The notes beneath the pieces are model-generated. The model was not told where the DNA came from and did not search any database. It saw only the letters and a list, made by a program, of their open reading frames with translations. DNA of 64,000 nt from Ehretia macrophylla (Eukaryota > Streptophyta > Magnoliopsida > Boraginales > Ehretiaceae): positions 2,234,501 through 2,298,500 of the forward strand of contig CM075767.1 in the NCBI GenBank assembly GCA_037974665.1, read 5' to 3'. Shown here piece after piece: positions 34,924 to 46,404 of the stretch; within the stretch, counting starts at the first letter, position 1, and each line of letters starts with the position of its first letter. The position numbers were made by a program, and so were the translations under genes.

Positions 34924-36386
34924 TCAATATAACATCAAGTAATTAATTAAACAACAAACAACTAAGTTATATGACAAAGTAGGCCATCCAACTTAACATG
35001 CATGAAACACGTAATCTAACCCTAGTCTAACCATCAAAAACTCACAATTCAATCACTCAAACACCACCCAATCATCTAAAAGGCTCAATTCAACAATTTA
35101 AAGAAAGACAACCTAAACTTCAAATAATCATATCTTACATTCTACTAATCCAAACGACTCCAAATCAGTTTCAAACACTCACCCATTAAATCAACTACAT
35201 TAGCCCTCTCGGAAACCAACCAAGACACATAAAAATCAAGCCCAACAACCCTAAAACCTCAATGCACCTAGGCTGAAATTTTTGAATTTTCACCCAAACA
35301 TTGCAATCGAAAATTCGGCATTATAACGGCGTTACCACGTAATTAACAAACTTTTAGAAATCGATGGCAATCGATTCCAACCTCAACAACTCAAGATAAT
35401 CCTCAAATAGCCAATCTATCAACTTTAAATACCCGAAAATAAATGATTTTGCTACAATGGCTCAAATCTCGTAGTAATACACATAAACGATCCCTAGTAC
35501 GCACTGATCAATAATATAACTTCAAATTAACATTCTAACGGTTCAAAATGCAGTTATGAGCAAAAACAGAAAAAATGAGTTTTGAGATCTAGAATTTTTC
35601 TCTCACCTTTGATGTGATATAAGCCTAGATATGAGTGCAATGCGTTCCCAACAAGCGGAATCCAACTCGGCACAAAGTTCTACGGACAAAAACTAAGTTT
35701 TTCTATGAAAAATTGCTTTGAAAACCTTGAAAATTCTTTCTCTTTTTCTCCCTCGAACCTCTCGTCCCTTTGTGTGTGTTGATGAGTGTGTTTTGTGTTG
35801 TGTTTAGTGTGTGTTGATGATATTATATGCATATAAAAGCTTGGTCAATTAAAAAAATGCAAAGTCAAAGTAGTTTATTTAGTCCTTTAATTCATTTCTT
35901 AGTCTTTTAATTCATTTCTTGAATATTTCTTTCTCAACTAACAAATTAACACTTAAATTAATTCTAGTCAATATATTTTAGGTGACAAAGAAGGTTACAT
36001 TAAAATAGTTTCACCCGAATCGGCTTAAAACTCGTTTTCTTGCAAAACAAAGTGTAAAAATCTTTAAAATTCTAAAACCGATTCCAAATCCGTTTTAATC
36101 AAACACGGGTCTATTAATACTCGAGGACTGGGTTTTAAAACGTTTAAAACACTCCTGTAAAAAATTTAGCGGACAGGTGTTCAAAAATACTATTCACCAA
36201 AACCGACGATAAAATTTCTGATTCGGTTTTTTTGATGAAAATTTCATGAATGCACACTTAGCATGTATTAGGAGTATTTATCACATAATTATCACATTCT
36301 AAGTCATATAGCACATAAACAGGTCAATTCACGCAAAACAAGGTAAAGCACGTAAAACGAGATAAAGCAAAATATGGGGTCTCACA

Positions 36387-36422
36387 TTCTCCCCCCCTTA
36401 AAGAAATTTCATCCCCGAAATT
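36387..36422 (-). promoter_or_regulatory. A2 polypurine tract and PPT-side hairpin
   Basis: On the sense strand TTTAAGGGGGGGAGAA abuts the LTR. The preceding hairpin is AATTTC (36405-36410), loop ATCCCC, GAAATT (36417-36422). Confidence 0.78.
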
Positions 36423-38999
36423 CTTACTTGCTAAACGGAAAAGATCTGGATACTGCTGCTGCATCTAATCTCGCCTCTCTCAAGTAGCTTCCTCGATACC
36501 ATGATGCTTCCACAACATCTTGACCATCGGAATCTTCTTCGACCTCAACTCTTGTTCCATCTGATCAAGAATACGAATCGGCTGCTCATCATAAGTCAGA
36601 TTCTCACAAAGCTGTAACGGCTCTGGCTCAAGAATATGAGAAGGACCCAGATTATATTTCCGCAAATTAGACACGTGAAATACATCATGGACATTAGAGA
36701 AATTCTCTGGTAAAGCCAACCGATATGCTAAGTTACCAACTCTGCCAGTAATCTCAAATGGCCCCATAAACCTCGGACTCAGCTTACCACATTTACCATA
36801 ATGAGCAAACCCCATACGAGGAGACAATCTCAGGAAAACCCGATCTCCAACTACAAACTCCAAGTTCCGACGACGCTTATCAGTATAACTCTTGAATCTA
36901 CTCTGCACTGTAAGCATTCTTTGTCTGATCAACTGAACATTCTCGATCTTCTCTAAAAGCTCTGGCATAATAGTCGGATCAACAGTCTTCATCTCCCCTA
37001 CTTCATCCCAATACAAAGGTGAACGACACTTACGACCGTAAAGAGCTGCAAAAGGTGCCATCCCAATAGTAGCTTGATAACTATTGTTATAGGAAAACTC
37101 GGCAAGTGGTAGATGTTTCTCCTAGTTCTTTCTGAAGTCCAGAACACAAGCTCTAAGCATATCTTCCAGAATCTGAATAGTCCTCTCGGACTAACCGTCG
37201 GTCTGTGGATGATACGCTGTACTAAAATTTAGCTGAGTACCCAAAGTCTCCTGAAGTTTCTCCCACAAACGAGAAATAAATCGAGGATCTCGATCTGAGA
37301 CAATACTAGATGGAATCCCGTGAAGTCTAACAATCTGATCCAAATAAAGATCCGTCAACTTTGTAACTTCATCTCCCATCCGCATCGAAATAAAGTGAGT
37401 TGTCTTCGTCAAACGATCCACGATAACCCAAACTGCATCGTTACCTCTCGAAGTTCTAGGCAACCCAGTGACGAAGTCCATCGTAATATGCTCCCATTTC
37501 CACTGTGGTATAGCCAATGGCTGAAGCAAACCTGCAGGTCGTTGATGCTCGACTTTCACTCATTGACAAGTCAAACATCTAGACACGAACTGAGCAACTT
37601 CCCTCTTCATATTATTCCACCAGTAATATTGCTTCAAGTCCCGATACGTCTTGTTTCCACCAGGATGAATGGTGTATTTAGAATTATGAGCCTCCTCCAG
37701 AATACCTTGCCTCAAACCCGGTTCATTGGGAACACAAACCCTATTCCGAAATCGAAGAATACCATTCTCATGCAATTTGAAATCAGATTGATATTCCGTG
37801 TTCTGATCCTTGATCTTCTAAAGTTTAACATCGAGTTGCTGAGCTTCTCTGATCTAAGACAGCAATAAAGGTTGAATATGGAGATGTGAACACATCACCC
37901 CAACCTGAGTCAACTCCGATCTCCAATAAGTGAATTCCTCAAGAACTTCCCACTTTTTGACAGCCAAACAAGAAACACTCACCTTACGGCTAAGAGCGTC
38001 TGCCACAACATTTGCCTTCCCAGGCAGATAGCTGATAGAACAATTATAATCTCCAAGAAGTTCCATCCACCTCTGCTGACGCATATTCAACTCCTTCTGT
38101 GAGAATAAATACTTAAGACTCTTATGATCAGTGAAAATCTCGAACTTACTGCCCCACAGATAATGACGCCACTTTTTTAGTGCGAAAACAACAACTGCCA
38201 ACCCAAGATCATGAGTCGGATAATTCACCTCATAAGGTTTCAACTTTCTAGAAGCATAGGCAATAACTCGACCATTCTGCATAAGAACACATCCCAAGCC
38301 TTCCTTGGATGCATCGCTGTAAATGACCATATTGTTGGTCCCCTCTGGTAGAGCAAGTACTGGAGTAGTAGCCAACCTCTTTTTCAACTCCTGAAACCCA
38401 CTCTCGCATTTCTCATCCCAAACAAAGCTAGTCTGTTTCTGAGTTAACTTAGAAAGTGGACCGGTAATCTTTCAAAAGTCCTTGACAAAACTACGGTAAT
38501 AACCCGCCAAGCCAAGAAAGCTACAAACTTCTGAAACATTCTCCAGACATTTCCAAGAGATCACCGATTCAATCTAAGTGGGATCTACAAATATACCACT
38601 CTGTGTGATAACATGACCAAGAAAAGATATGCGTTGCAGCCAAAATTCACATTTGCTGAATTTCGCAAACAATTGATGCTCCTGCAGCTTCTGTAGGACA
38701 AGCCGTAGATGTTGCTCGTGCTCCAATTCAGACTTAGAATAAACCAAGATATCATCAATAAAGATCACCACGAACTGGTCCAAGTATGGCTGAAAAACCC
38801 GATGCATAAGGTCCATAAATGCTGTCGGTGCATTAGTTAACCCAAAGGGCATAACTATAAACTCATAATGCCCGTACCGAGTCCTGAAGGCAGACTTCGG
38901 AACATCCTCCGTGCGAATCTGAGGCTGATAATACCCCTGCCTCAAGTCAAACTTAGAGTAGACTTTGGCTCCCTGAAGTTGATCGAACAACTCGTCAAT

Positions 39000-39004
39000 C
39001 AGTG
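39000..39004. repeat. Target-site duplication of solo LTR E
   Basis: CAGTG before E, repeated at 41514-41518 after it, inside A2's RT region. Confidence 0.88.
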
Positions 39005-39380
39005 TGTGACGCCCTAGATTTTAGCCGTCCTTTTATTTTCTGTTGCATCTATTGTTTGCGCATTTCTTTTTGTGCCTTATTAATTGGCTTCTTTAGCTAC
39101 TATTCATCCCATTTTCAAACTATATTCTATTAGTGAATTAGTATTTTTATTAAATCACATTAATTGTTAGAGGAGTGGGAAAAATGTGCAATTGAGCTAG
39201 AGGCGATAGGAGAGCTCGTTTAGAAAATGTTTTTAGTAGTTAAGTGAATAGTGTTACGTAACAAACTTAGAGATTTAAATAACTAACATTACTTTTCATC
39301 TTAGGCTCGTTTTTAAGTTAATAACGCGCATTCTAGTGACCTTTTAAATACCCAAACTTGACCCCACCTCAACTTAATCT

Positions 39381-39389
39381 TATATAAAT
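39381..39389 (+). promoter_or_regulatory. TATA-like site of LTR E
   Basis: TATATAAAT, 376 bp from the LTR start, followed about 30-40 bp later by an ACACACACA stretch and then purine-rich sequence up to the donor-like site. It is the clearest TATA box among the LTRs. Confidence 0.6.
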
Positions 39390-40653
39390 CACATAAGCTC
39401 ATTAAAACACACACACAAAAAAGAAAGAAGAACAATGTGCATGAATTACTGTAGCAGGCCGAAAATACCAAAGGAGAAGGAAAAGATGAGATTTTGCTTC
39501 AACAACCTTGCATCTTGAGCTTCTAGATTGATCTTGGGAGGGTTTTGAGCAACCTAGGGACTTCTACAAGCTTCATCATCTTCAAAAATTGTGAGGGAGA
39601 TGCATTTCATTTCTTTTAAAGTTCATGCTCTTATATTGAATTTTATTGATTTGTTGATATTAGCTATAAAACTTGTTATGAATGCTTTCTATGAGTTATT
39701 TGATGCCTATAGAGTAAACTTTTGAGGTTTGATAACATAGTTAATGGTTGAATGTTGAGATTGATCAAAGAGGTGATGAATAGTGCCTAGAATTAGGGTT
39801 TTGAGAAAATTTGCTAATTGGCTTGAATTGATGCATCAATTAGGTGCTCTAGACCCTAGGGAAGTTAATTGAAAAGCCACGTTAGGTTGAATCACTCGAA
39901 TTTGAACTTAATTGCATAATTAGCTTACTTTAAAAAGGGGGTTTTATACGTTAAGCAATCCGGGTAAGTTTGGGCATTGATTTGGGTGTCCTTGAGCTAA
40001 GGAAGCACCTTTGGTGCTTTCATTTCGCAAAAATGGGATTTGGTTAGTGTACTTGTAGTTCAAACCCGTTCGGGGCCTTCCCAAACTTTTGCTTCAAAAA
40101 TGAGTTTTAGTGACCTAAAAAGGTACCTTTGAGCTTAATTAGGAAAGTAGAAAGACTAGGGTATGATTGGGAGTCTCGAACCATGCTTAGGAGAAAGAAA
40201 GCTCGGTTAAAGAAAGGGGAATTGTGGTGTTTAGCCATTTTAGTTGCATTTGGAACTTGTTGTGTGTTAGTAATGCCTTGCATTGAATATTTAGGATGTA
40301 TTTAAGTTATTTGAGTAGATTATTGGAATTAGTTGTGTTGATTGCTACTTTTGGTATCTTAAAGCTAATATCGTGCTTATATGAACTTTTATCGTGCATA
40401 TATGTGAGGGCGGCCTACTTTGTCATCCCTCTTACGTGTTATGTGTTCTATTGATTGTTTGTGACTTGTATTGGGTTGCGCAACCTATATCGGACATGGT
40501 AGCGTCGAGAAACACGGGCGGCGTCGGGCTTGCCGTGCTCCCTCGACTACCATGGTGCCTATTCCCTTTCTCGCTGAGGCATACTCCACTACCCCAGAGG
40601 CGTGGTTCACCTGCTGGGCATGGACCTACCTCGGGAGAAAGGGTCGTAGGATC

Positions 40654-40674
40654 GGGATACATCCGGAGTATCCC
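40654..40674 (+). other. H3 hairpin in LTR E
   Basis: GGGATAC, loop ATCCGGA, GTATCCC: a perfect 7-bp stem right after GGGTCGTAGGATC. Confidence 0.72.
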
Positions 40675-40876
40675 AATTGTGGTGTTTGGGGTTTGCCGGC
40701 ATGTTCGTGATGCTCATGGTTCGTGGCTCGTGAATGAAGACTTGGAAGTGGAACCGTATCCTTTTTAAAGTGATTAATTGCTTGGCTTATTGTCTTGTTG
40801 GTTTATGTGGATTATATATGTTTTCTTGTGTTTGCATATCATATTGCACGTTGGCATGTTGCATCACCTCCCTCGC

Positions 40877-40895
40877 TGGGCAACTTAGTTGCTTA
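40877..40895 (+). other. H2 hairpin in LTR E
   Basis: TGGGCAAC, loop TTA, GTTGCTTA: eight pairs with two G.T on the sense strand. It replaces the TGAG...CTCA arms of other families while keeping position and pairing. Confidence 0.62.
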
Positions 40896-42439
40896 TTCCT
40901 CATTTAATATGTTTCAGGTGAAGCTGAGGTGAATCCTCAGCTGATAGAAGAAGAGGAAGAAGTGCTAGTTAAGCAATTTCGGTGACTTCTTGTGTGATAA
41001 GGTTGTCTAAAATGAGAAGCTTGCGTGGAGTTGTTGTTGATTGCCTTTTTGTGACCTTGGGGTCTTGAGTATAAATGGTGAATGTAATAATTTGTACTCT
41101 TGTATGTTGGATATAAAGTGGAATGACATGGAATAATCCATAGTAAACTTATTCTTTTGCATGCTTGTGTGATTAACAAATTTGGAAGTAGAACTTGGCT
41201 ATTGTTGTATCTAACTACCTATAGTTAAAATTAGAAATGCTTTGCTTGTTTGTGTGTTATATGTAATTGTTGTTCCAAGACTCAGATGGCCTTGTGATTG
41301 CGGGTGGCCCATAAAAATCTTGGAGGACTGGTTATAAGAGTTGTTGTTTGTGGATAATAGCATCATGGTGTCTTTGTGCAGGTACCAGTTTAGTCCTATA
41401 AACAGGGGAGACTCCGTCCGTTTTCCCCTAAATTTTGTGCCCGGGGTTTGGAATTGGGTGAGAATAGCATGATAAATAGGAGTCCCTATTCCGTGAGGAA
41501 TCGGGGCGTTACACAGTGGCAAAGGATACTTGTTCTTGATGGTCACCTGATTCAAACCACGATAATCAATGCATAACCTCAAGGTACCATCCTTCTTCTT
41601 CACAAATAAAATAGGAGCTCCCCAAGGTGAATAACTCTGCTGAATGAAACCCTTCTCTATTAATTCCTGTAACTAAGTTTTCAGCTCCTTCAACTCACCT
41701 AGTGCCATTCGGTACGCTGATTTAGAAATATGTTGAGTACCGGGAACAAGATTGATCACAAACTCCACATCTCTCTCTGGCGGTAACCCTGGCAACTCCT
41801 CGGGAAATACATTAGGATATTCCTGAATAATAGGAACTTCCTCCAACTGTAGCTTATCAGATGGCTTGTTGATCAAATAAGCTAAATAACCCAAATACCC
41901 CTTACTCACCAACTTAACGACTTTTGTTACTGAGATAACAAAACTCGTCTTAGCACCCCAGTTCCCTACTACCTTAACTACTGGCTGTTCTGGCAAAAGA
42001 AACTGTACTACCTTTGTTCTACAGTTCAACTGGGCATCATACTTAGAAAGCCAATCCATACCCAAGATAACATCATACCCCCAAATAATAAATAAGATAA
42101 GGTCCGAAGGAAAATTATACCCCTTAACATAAATTATACAATCCTTACAAACTAGGCCAGTAATATATTTATCAGTCAAAGAGGTATTAATCTCAACCAC
42201 ATAAGGCAGTCTTTCAGGTTTCATATTAACACGTTGCACACAAGCAGGAGTAATGAAAAAATGCGTAGCACCAGAATCAATCAACACTTTAACAAGTTGA
42301 TCAAGTATAAGGAAGTTACCATCCACAACTGCAGTCTCCTCAGGCATCTCTTCCAAGTCAACTGCGTAGGCCCCAGCCTGAACCCGCTGCTGTTGAGGTG
42401 CACTGCCTGCAGGTCTACCCTGATAACCCTGAGTCGCTG

Positions 42440-43636
42440 CCTGACCCTCAGTCCTCTGATATCTAGGGCAATCCCTCACCCTATGCTGATTGCTACCGCA
42501 ACCCAAACAAGCCCCTGACTTCACTCTGCAGTCGGCCTCTACATGGCCCTGGCGCTTGCAGTAAGTACACTGCGGTGATGATGCACTGACACTGCCCCTG
42601 GAAGAACCAGAAGCTGAAGAAGCAGCTGTACCAGCCTGCTGCTGAGGTCTAACAAAACTAGGCCTATATTGACCCTGAGTCTGGGCTGGCCTGTACTGGG
42701 ACTGAACCTGATAGGACCCCTGCTAAAACTGAGGTCGATAATAACTCTACTGACCCTGTGGCCTGAAAGAACCCTGTTGCGCTGGCGGCCTATACACACC
42801 CTGCTGTACAAAAGGCCTATACACTCCCTGCTGACCCTGCGGCTGAAGGGGCCTCTTGCTAGGCTAGCTAGATACAATCTGTTCCCTCTTTCTCTTCTCC
42901 AGTCTAGAAGCTGCATCAAAGGCCTCCGTCATTACATCATACCGATTCAGGGCCATCGCATCCTGAATCTCGGGCCTCAACCCTAACATGAACCTACGAG
43001 TCTTACGTTCCTCGTCAGCCACATACTCTGGTGCATACCGGGACAACCTAGTGAAAGTGGCTCATACTGAGCCACTGAAGCATCTCCCTGCACTAAGGCT
43101 AGAAACTCTGCCTCTCTCCGCTCCCTCGCGATCCTCGGGATATACTTTGCCCGGAAAGCTAATAGAAAGGTCTCCCAAACATACGGAATACCCTGAGTCT
43201 CCCAGCTAGTTCTCACCGTGCGCCACCATTCTTCTGCCTCATCATCCAGCAAGTACATGGCAAAAGTGACCTTCCGCTCATCGGTATAATCAAGAGGGTC
43301 AAAAATCTTCTCCACCTTGCTAATCCATGCCTCAGCCTTCTTATCATCCGGCTCCCCTTGAAACCGTGGTGGATAATACCCTAAAAACTCTTTCAATGTA
43401 CCACGATTGTGGTACCCACCTTGTGCATTCAATAACTGATTCTGCAATGCCTGATTTTGGGCAGCCTGCCCTGCCAGTAACTGTGCCTGACTAGCCATAA
43501 TCTCATTCATCCTATCAAAAGCTACACCTATACGATCTTCATCCTTAACTTGGCCTGGTGCCACATTTCTCGGATTCTCATCAATCATCTCAGGCCTACC
43601 TTTGGTCCTAGGTCTTCCAGTCATTCTACTAATCAA
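42440..43636 (-). pseudogene. A2 gag remnant
   Basis: The reading starts near 43636 (MISRMTGRPRTKGRPE). The capsid-type region has FQGEPDDKKAEAWISKVEKI, EAEEWWRTVRTSWETQG and ALVQGDASVAQYE. A Q/Y/P-rich linker leads to two CCHC knuckles near 42490-42580 (the second is CLGCGSNQHRVRDC). Broken. Confidence 0.82.
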
Positions 43637-43854
43637 AGAGTTAGCACAGGTTTATAGCACATATGCAAACTATGAACAACTATTAGCACATAAACAACAA
43701 ACTCATATAAGCACATAAATCACTTAAGTATCAATCCCATATACAAATTAGTCACATAATCACATAAGCACTAAATCACATAATCACTTAATCACTTAAC
43801 CATATTAACACATAGTTCACTTTTCTTTCACTTCATACATACTTTCATGCTAAG

Positions 43855-43912
43855 ACCATTACCCACATTCCGAGAATACCCCGGCTGACAGCTAACATGC
43901 GCTCTGATACCA
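43855..43912 (-). promoter_or_regulatory. A2 primer-binding site and leader motif
   Basis: GCTCTGATACCA at 43901-43912 (initiator tRNA-Met complement). The shared leader motif ATTACCCACATTCCGAGAAT and CCCCGGCTGA lies at about 43858-43889. Confidence 0.85.
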
Positions 43913-43918
43913 CTTAAA

Positions 43919-46404
43919 TGTCACGCTCTAACTCAACCCCACCTACGATCAGTCAGGATGCAACGAAATTTCGGTAGTATAATGACAGTAATTAAGACAC
44001 CGAGGCTCTAAACCAACCTCTCAGAACATCATACAATCAAACTCCTCAACTAAACAACATTCAAGTCCTCAATACCATCAACAACATACAACATAACCAT
44101 ATTATTCAACAATCATTCTTAGACGATCCATTCATAGTTATACGCCTCCGTTCCAACATAACCTTAACTTTAACATACATATCAAAATAGATTATAAACC
44201 AACTTAGCATCCTAGATCATAACAAAAGAAAGACAACTAAGTTAGCATCATTTAGTTCATTATATTTACTACAACTTATACATCATAAATTACAAGGAAA
44301 TAAAAGACAACTAGTTTAATATACAAGATAATAGAGTATACAACATCTCAAGCATCAAGGACAAGACTCTGGCACATAGGACTCGTCCACATACGGCACA
44401 TTATCCCCTTCTGGAGGCACGTACCCGTAATCTTGCTCAAGAACACCTGTATGCATGCAATAATAGAGAGTGAGCTTATATAAACAAGCTCAGTGAGGAT
44501 CCAATAGATCTGTAACAGTATTTACTATACTCCTTGGATTTGATCCTTTGAGCAGTCAACATGCAATAAAGCATCAATACAATATAAACACATAACTATA
44601 ATGACCAATCAATAAAGGATACTCAATTTGGTGTAGCTCCATATGCCATCAAGATCTCAACCATTCTTCTTATAACTCCCCATTACTCACGCATTCGAGG
44701 TACCTCACTAGCCTCTCCCTCCATGACACCTCCGTCATACGAGCTGGAGGTAGTCTCTGGAAGTCATGTCGTTATCAACCCGACAGCCCGACGCTGCCCG
44801 AGAGGTGGCACACACATACCAAGACTCAACAATAATAATAAACATAATTCACAAGATGACAGTCTAGAAGAACTGCCTATCTCCCGGTTCATCAATCATC
44901 AATCAATAATCATTAATAATCATCAATGTAATATCAATATAACATCAATATAACATTAAGTAATTAATTAAACAACAAACAACTAAGTTAGATGATAAAG
45001 TAGGCCATCCAACTTAACATGCATGAAACATGTAACCTAACCCTAGTCTAACCATCAACAACTCACAATTCAATCACTCAAACACCACCCAATCATCTAA
45101 AGGCTCAATTCAACAATTTAAAGAAAGACAACCTAAACATCAAATAATCATATCTTACATTCTACTAATCCAAACATTTCCAAATCAGTTTCAAACAATC
45201 ACCCATTCAATCAACTACATTAGCCCTCTTGGAAACCAACCAAGACACATAAAAATCAAGCCCAACAACCCTAAAACCTCAATGCACCTAGGCTGAAATT
45301 TTTGGATTTTCACCCAAACATCGCAATCGAAAATTCGGCATTATAACGGCGTTACCATGTAATTAACAAACTTTTAGAAATCGACGGCAATCGATTACAA
45401 CCTCAACAACTCAAGATAATCCTCAAATAGCCAATCCATTAACTTTAAATACCCAAAAATAAATAATTTCGTTACAATGGCTCAAATCTCGTAGTAATAC
45501 ACATAAACGATCCCTAGCACGCACTAATCAATAATATAACTTCAAATTAACATTCTAACGGTTCAAAATGCAATTATGAGCAAAAATAGAAAAAATGAGT
45601 TTTGAGATCTAGAATTTTTCTCTCACCTTTGATGCGATATAAGCCTAGATATGCGTGCAATGCGTGCCCAACAAGCGGAATCCAACTCGGCACGAAGTTC
45701 TATGGACAAAAACTAGGTTTTTCTATGAAAAATTGCTTTGAAAACCTTGAAAATTCTTACTCTTTTTCTCCCTTGAACCTCTCGGCCCTTTGTGTGTGTT
45801 GATGAGTGTGTTTTGTGTTGTGTTTAGTGTGTGTTGATGATATTATGCATATAAAAGCTTGGTCAATTAAAAAAATGCAAAGTCAAAGTAGTTTATTTAG
45901 TCCTTTAATTCATTTCTTAGTCTTTTAATTCATTTCTTGAGTATTTCTTGCTCAACTAACAAATTAACACTTAAATTAATTCTAGTCAATATATTTTAGG
46001 TGACAAAGAAGGTTACATTAAAATAGTTTCACCCGAGTCGGCTTAAAACTCGTTTTCTTGCAAAAGAAAGTGTAAAAATATTTAAAATTTCAAAACCGAT
46101 TCCAAATCCATTTTAATCAAACACGGGTCTATTAATACTCGAGGACTAGGTTTTAAAACGTTTAAAACACCCATATAAAAATTTTAGTGAACAAGTGTTC
46201 AAAAATACTATTCACCAAAACCGACGAGAAAATTTCTAATTCCGTTTTTTTTTATAAAAATTTCATGAATGCACACTTAGCATGTATTAGGAGTATTTAT
46301 CACATAATTATCACATTCTAAGTCATATAGCACATAAACAGGTCAATTCACCTAAAACGAGGTAAAGCATGCAAAATAAGATAAAGCAAAATATGGGGTC
46401 TCAC
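43919..46404 (-). repeat. A2 5' LTR
   Basis: 2486 bp. H2 at 44471-44492 (TGAGCTT/AAGCTCA), predicted intron 44447-45626 with the donor-like AAAG|GTGAGAG and acceptor-like CATACAG|GTG. It ends GGGGTCTCAC and abuts the hAT remnant. Confidence 0.88.
44447..45626 (-). other. Predicted leader intron in A2 5' LTR
   Basis: First base 45626, last base 44447; 1180 nt. It is shorter than the 3' LTR copy mainly because it lacks the 117 bp duplication. Confidence 0.5.

Larger units (their letters stand above)
34317..35606 (-). other. Predicted leader intron in A2 3' LTR
   Basis: Donor-like ATCAAAG|GTGAGAG (first base 35606) and acceptor-like GCTACAG|GTG (last base 34317); 1290 nt. Confidence 0.5.
33788..36386 (-). 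repeat. A2 3' LTR
   Basis: 2599 bp. H2 at 34336-34357 (TGAGCTT/AAGCTCA, perfect), predicted intron 34317-35606, TATA-like plus-strand ATATAAAAGC (35831-35840) about 550 bp from the sense start, and a 117 bp tandem duplication at about 34690-34923. Confidence 0.88.
39591..40917 (+). other. Predicted leader intron in LTR E
   Basis: Donor-like GTGAGGG at 39591 and acceptor-like ATGTTTCAG ending at 40917; 1327 nt. Confidence 0.5.
39005..41513 (+). mobile_element. Solo LTR E (Tekay-type)
   Basis: 2509 bp from TGTGACGCCCTAG to GGGGCGTTACA, flanked by CAGTG. It lies on the + strand, opposite to its host A2. Leader features in order: TATATAAAT (39381-39389), donor-like AAATT|GTGAGGG (39591), H1 (40406-40431, imperfect), H3 (40654-40674), H2 (40877-40895) and acceptor-like TTTCAG|GTGAAG (40917). 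The AACAGGGGAGACTCCGTCCG block near its end is shared with C and D. Confidence 0.9.
36440..42400 (-). pseudogene. A2 pol remnant (split by solo LTR E)
   Basis: In + strand order: chromodomain-type tail (VKMLWKHHGIEEAT) near 36480-36540; integrase C-terminus (VFHVSNLRKYN) near 36650-36690; integrase core to about 37560; zinc-binding part near 37570-37700; RNaseH about 37860-38390 ([15 protein letters not shown]); RT with FIDD near 38750-38770. Solo LTR E and its target repeat occupy 39005-41518. RT resumes with [18 protein letters not shown] near 41520-41600, and the protease with VLIDSGATH is near 42255-42300. A fossil with several breaks. Confidence 0.85.
33788..46404 (-). mobile_element. 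Tekay element A2, broken, with solo LTR E inside
   Basis: 3' LTR 33788-36386, polypurine tract, integrase, RNaseH, RT (split by solo LTR E), protease, gag, primer site (43901-43912) and 5' LTR 43919-46404. It is the same family as A1 and the solo LTRs at 31015 and 49126. The LTRs differ by roughly 3-4% by eye, plus a 117 bp duplication in the 3' LTR. Both outer ends are at exact LTR termini, but the flanks differ (AGATA on the left, in A1's LTR; TATGA on the right, in a hAT remnant). About ten breaks in the coding part. Confidence 0.85.
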
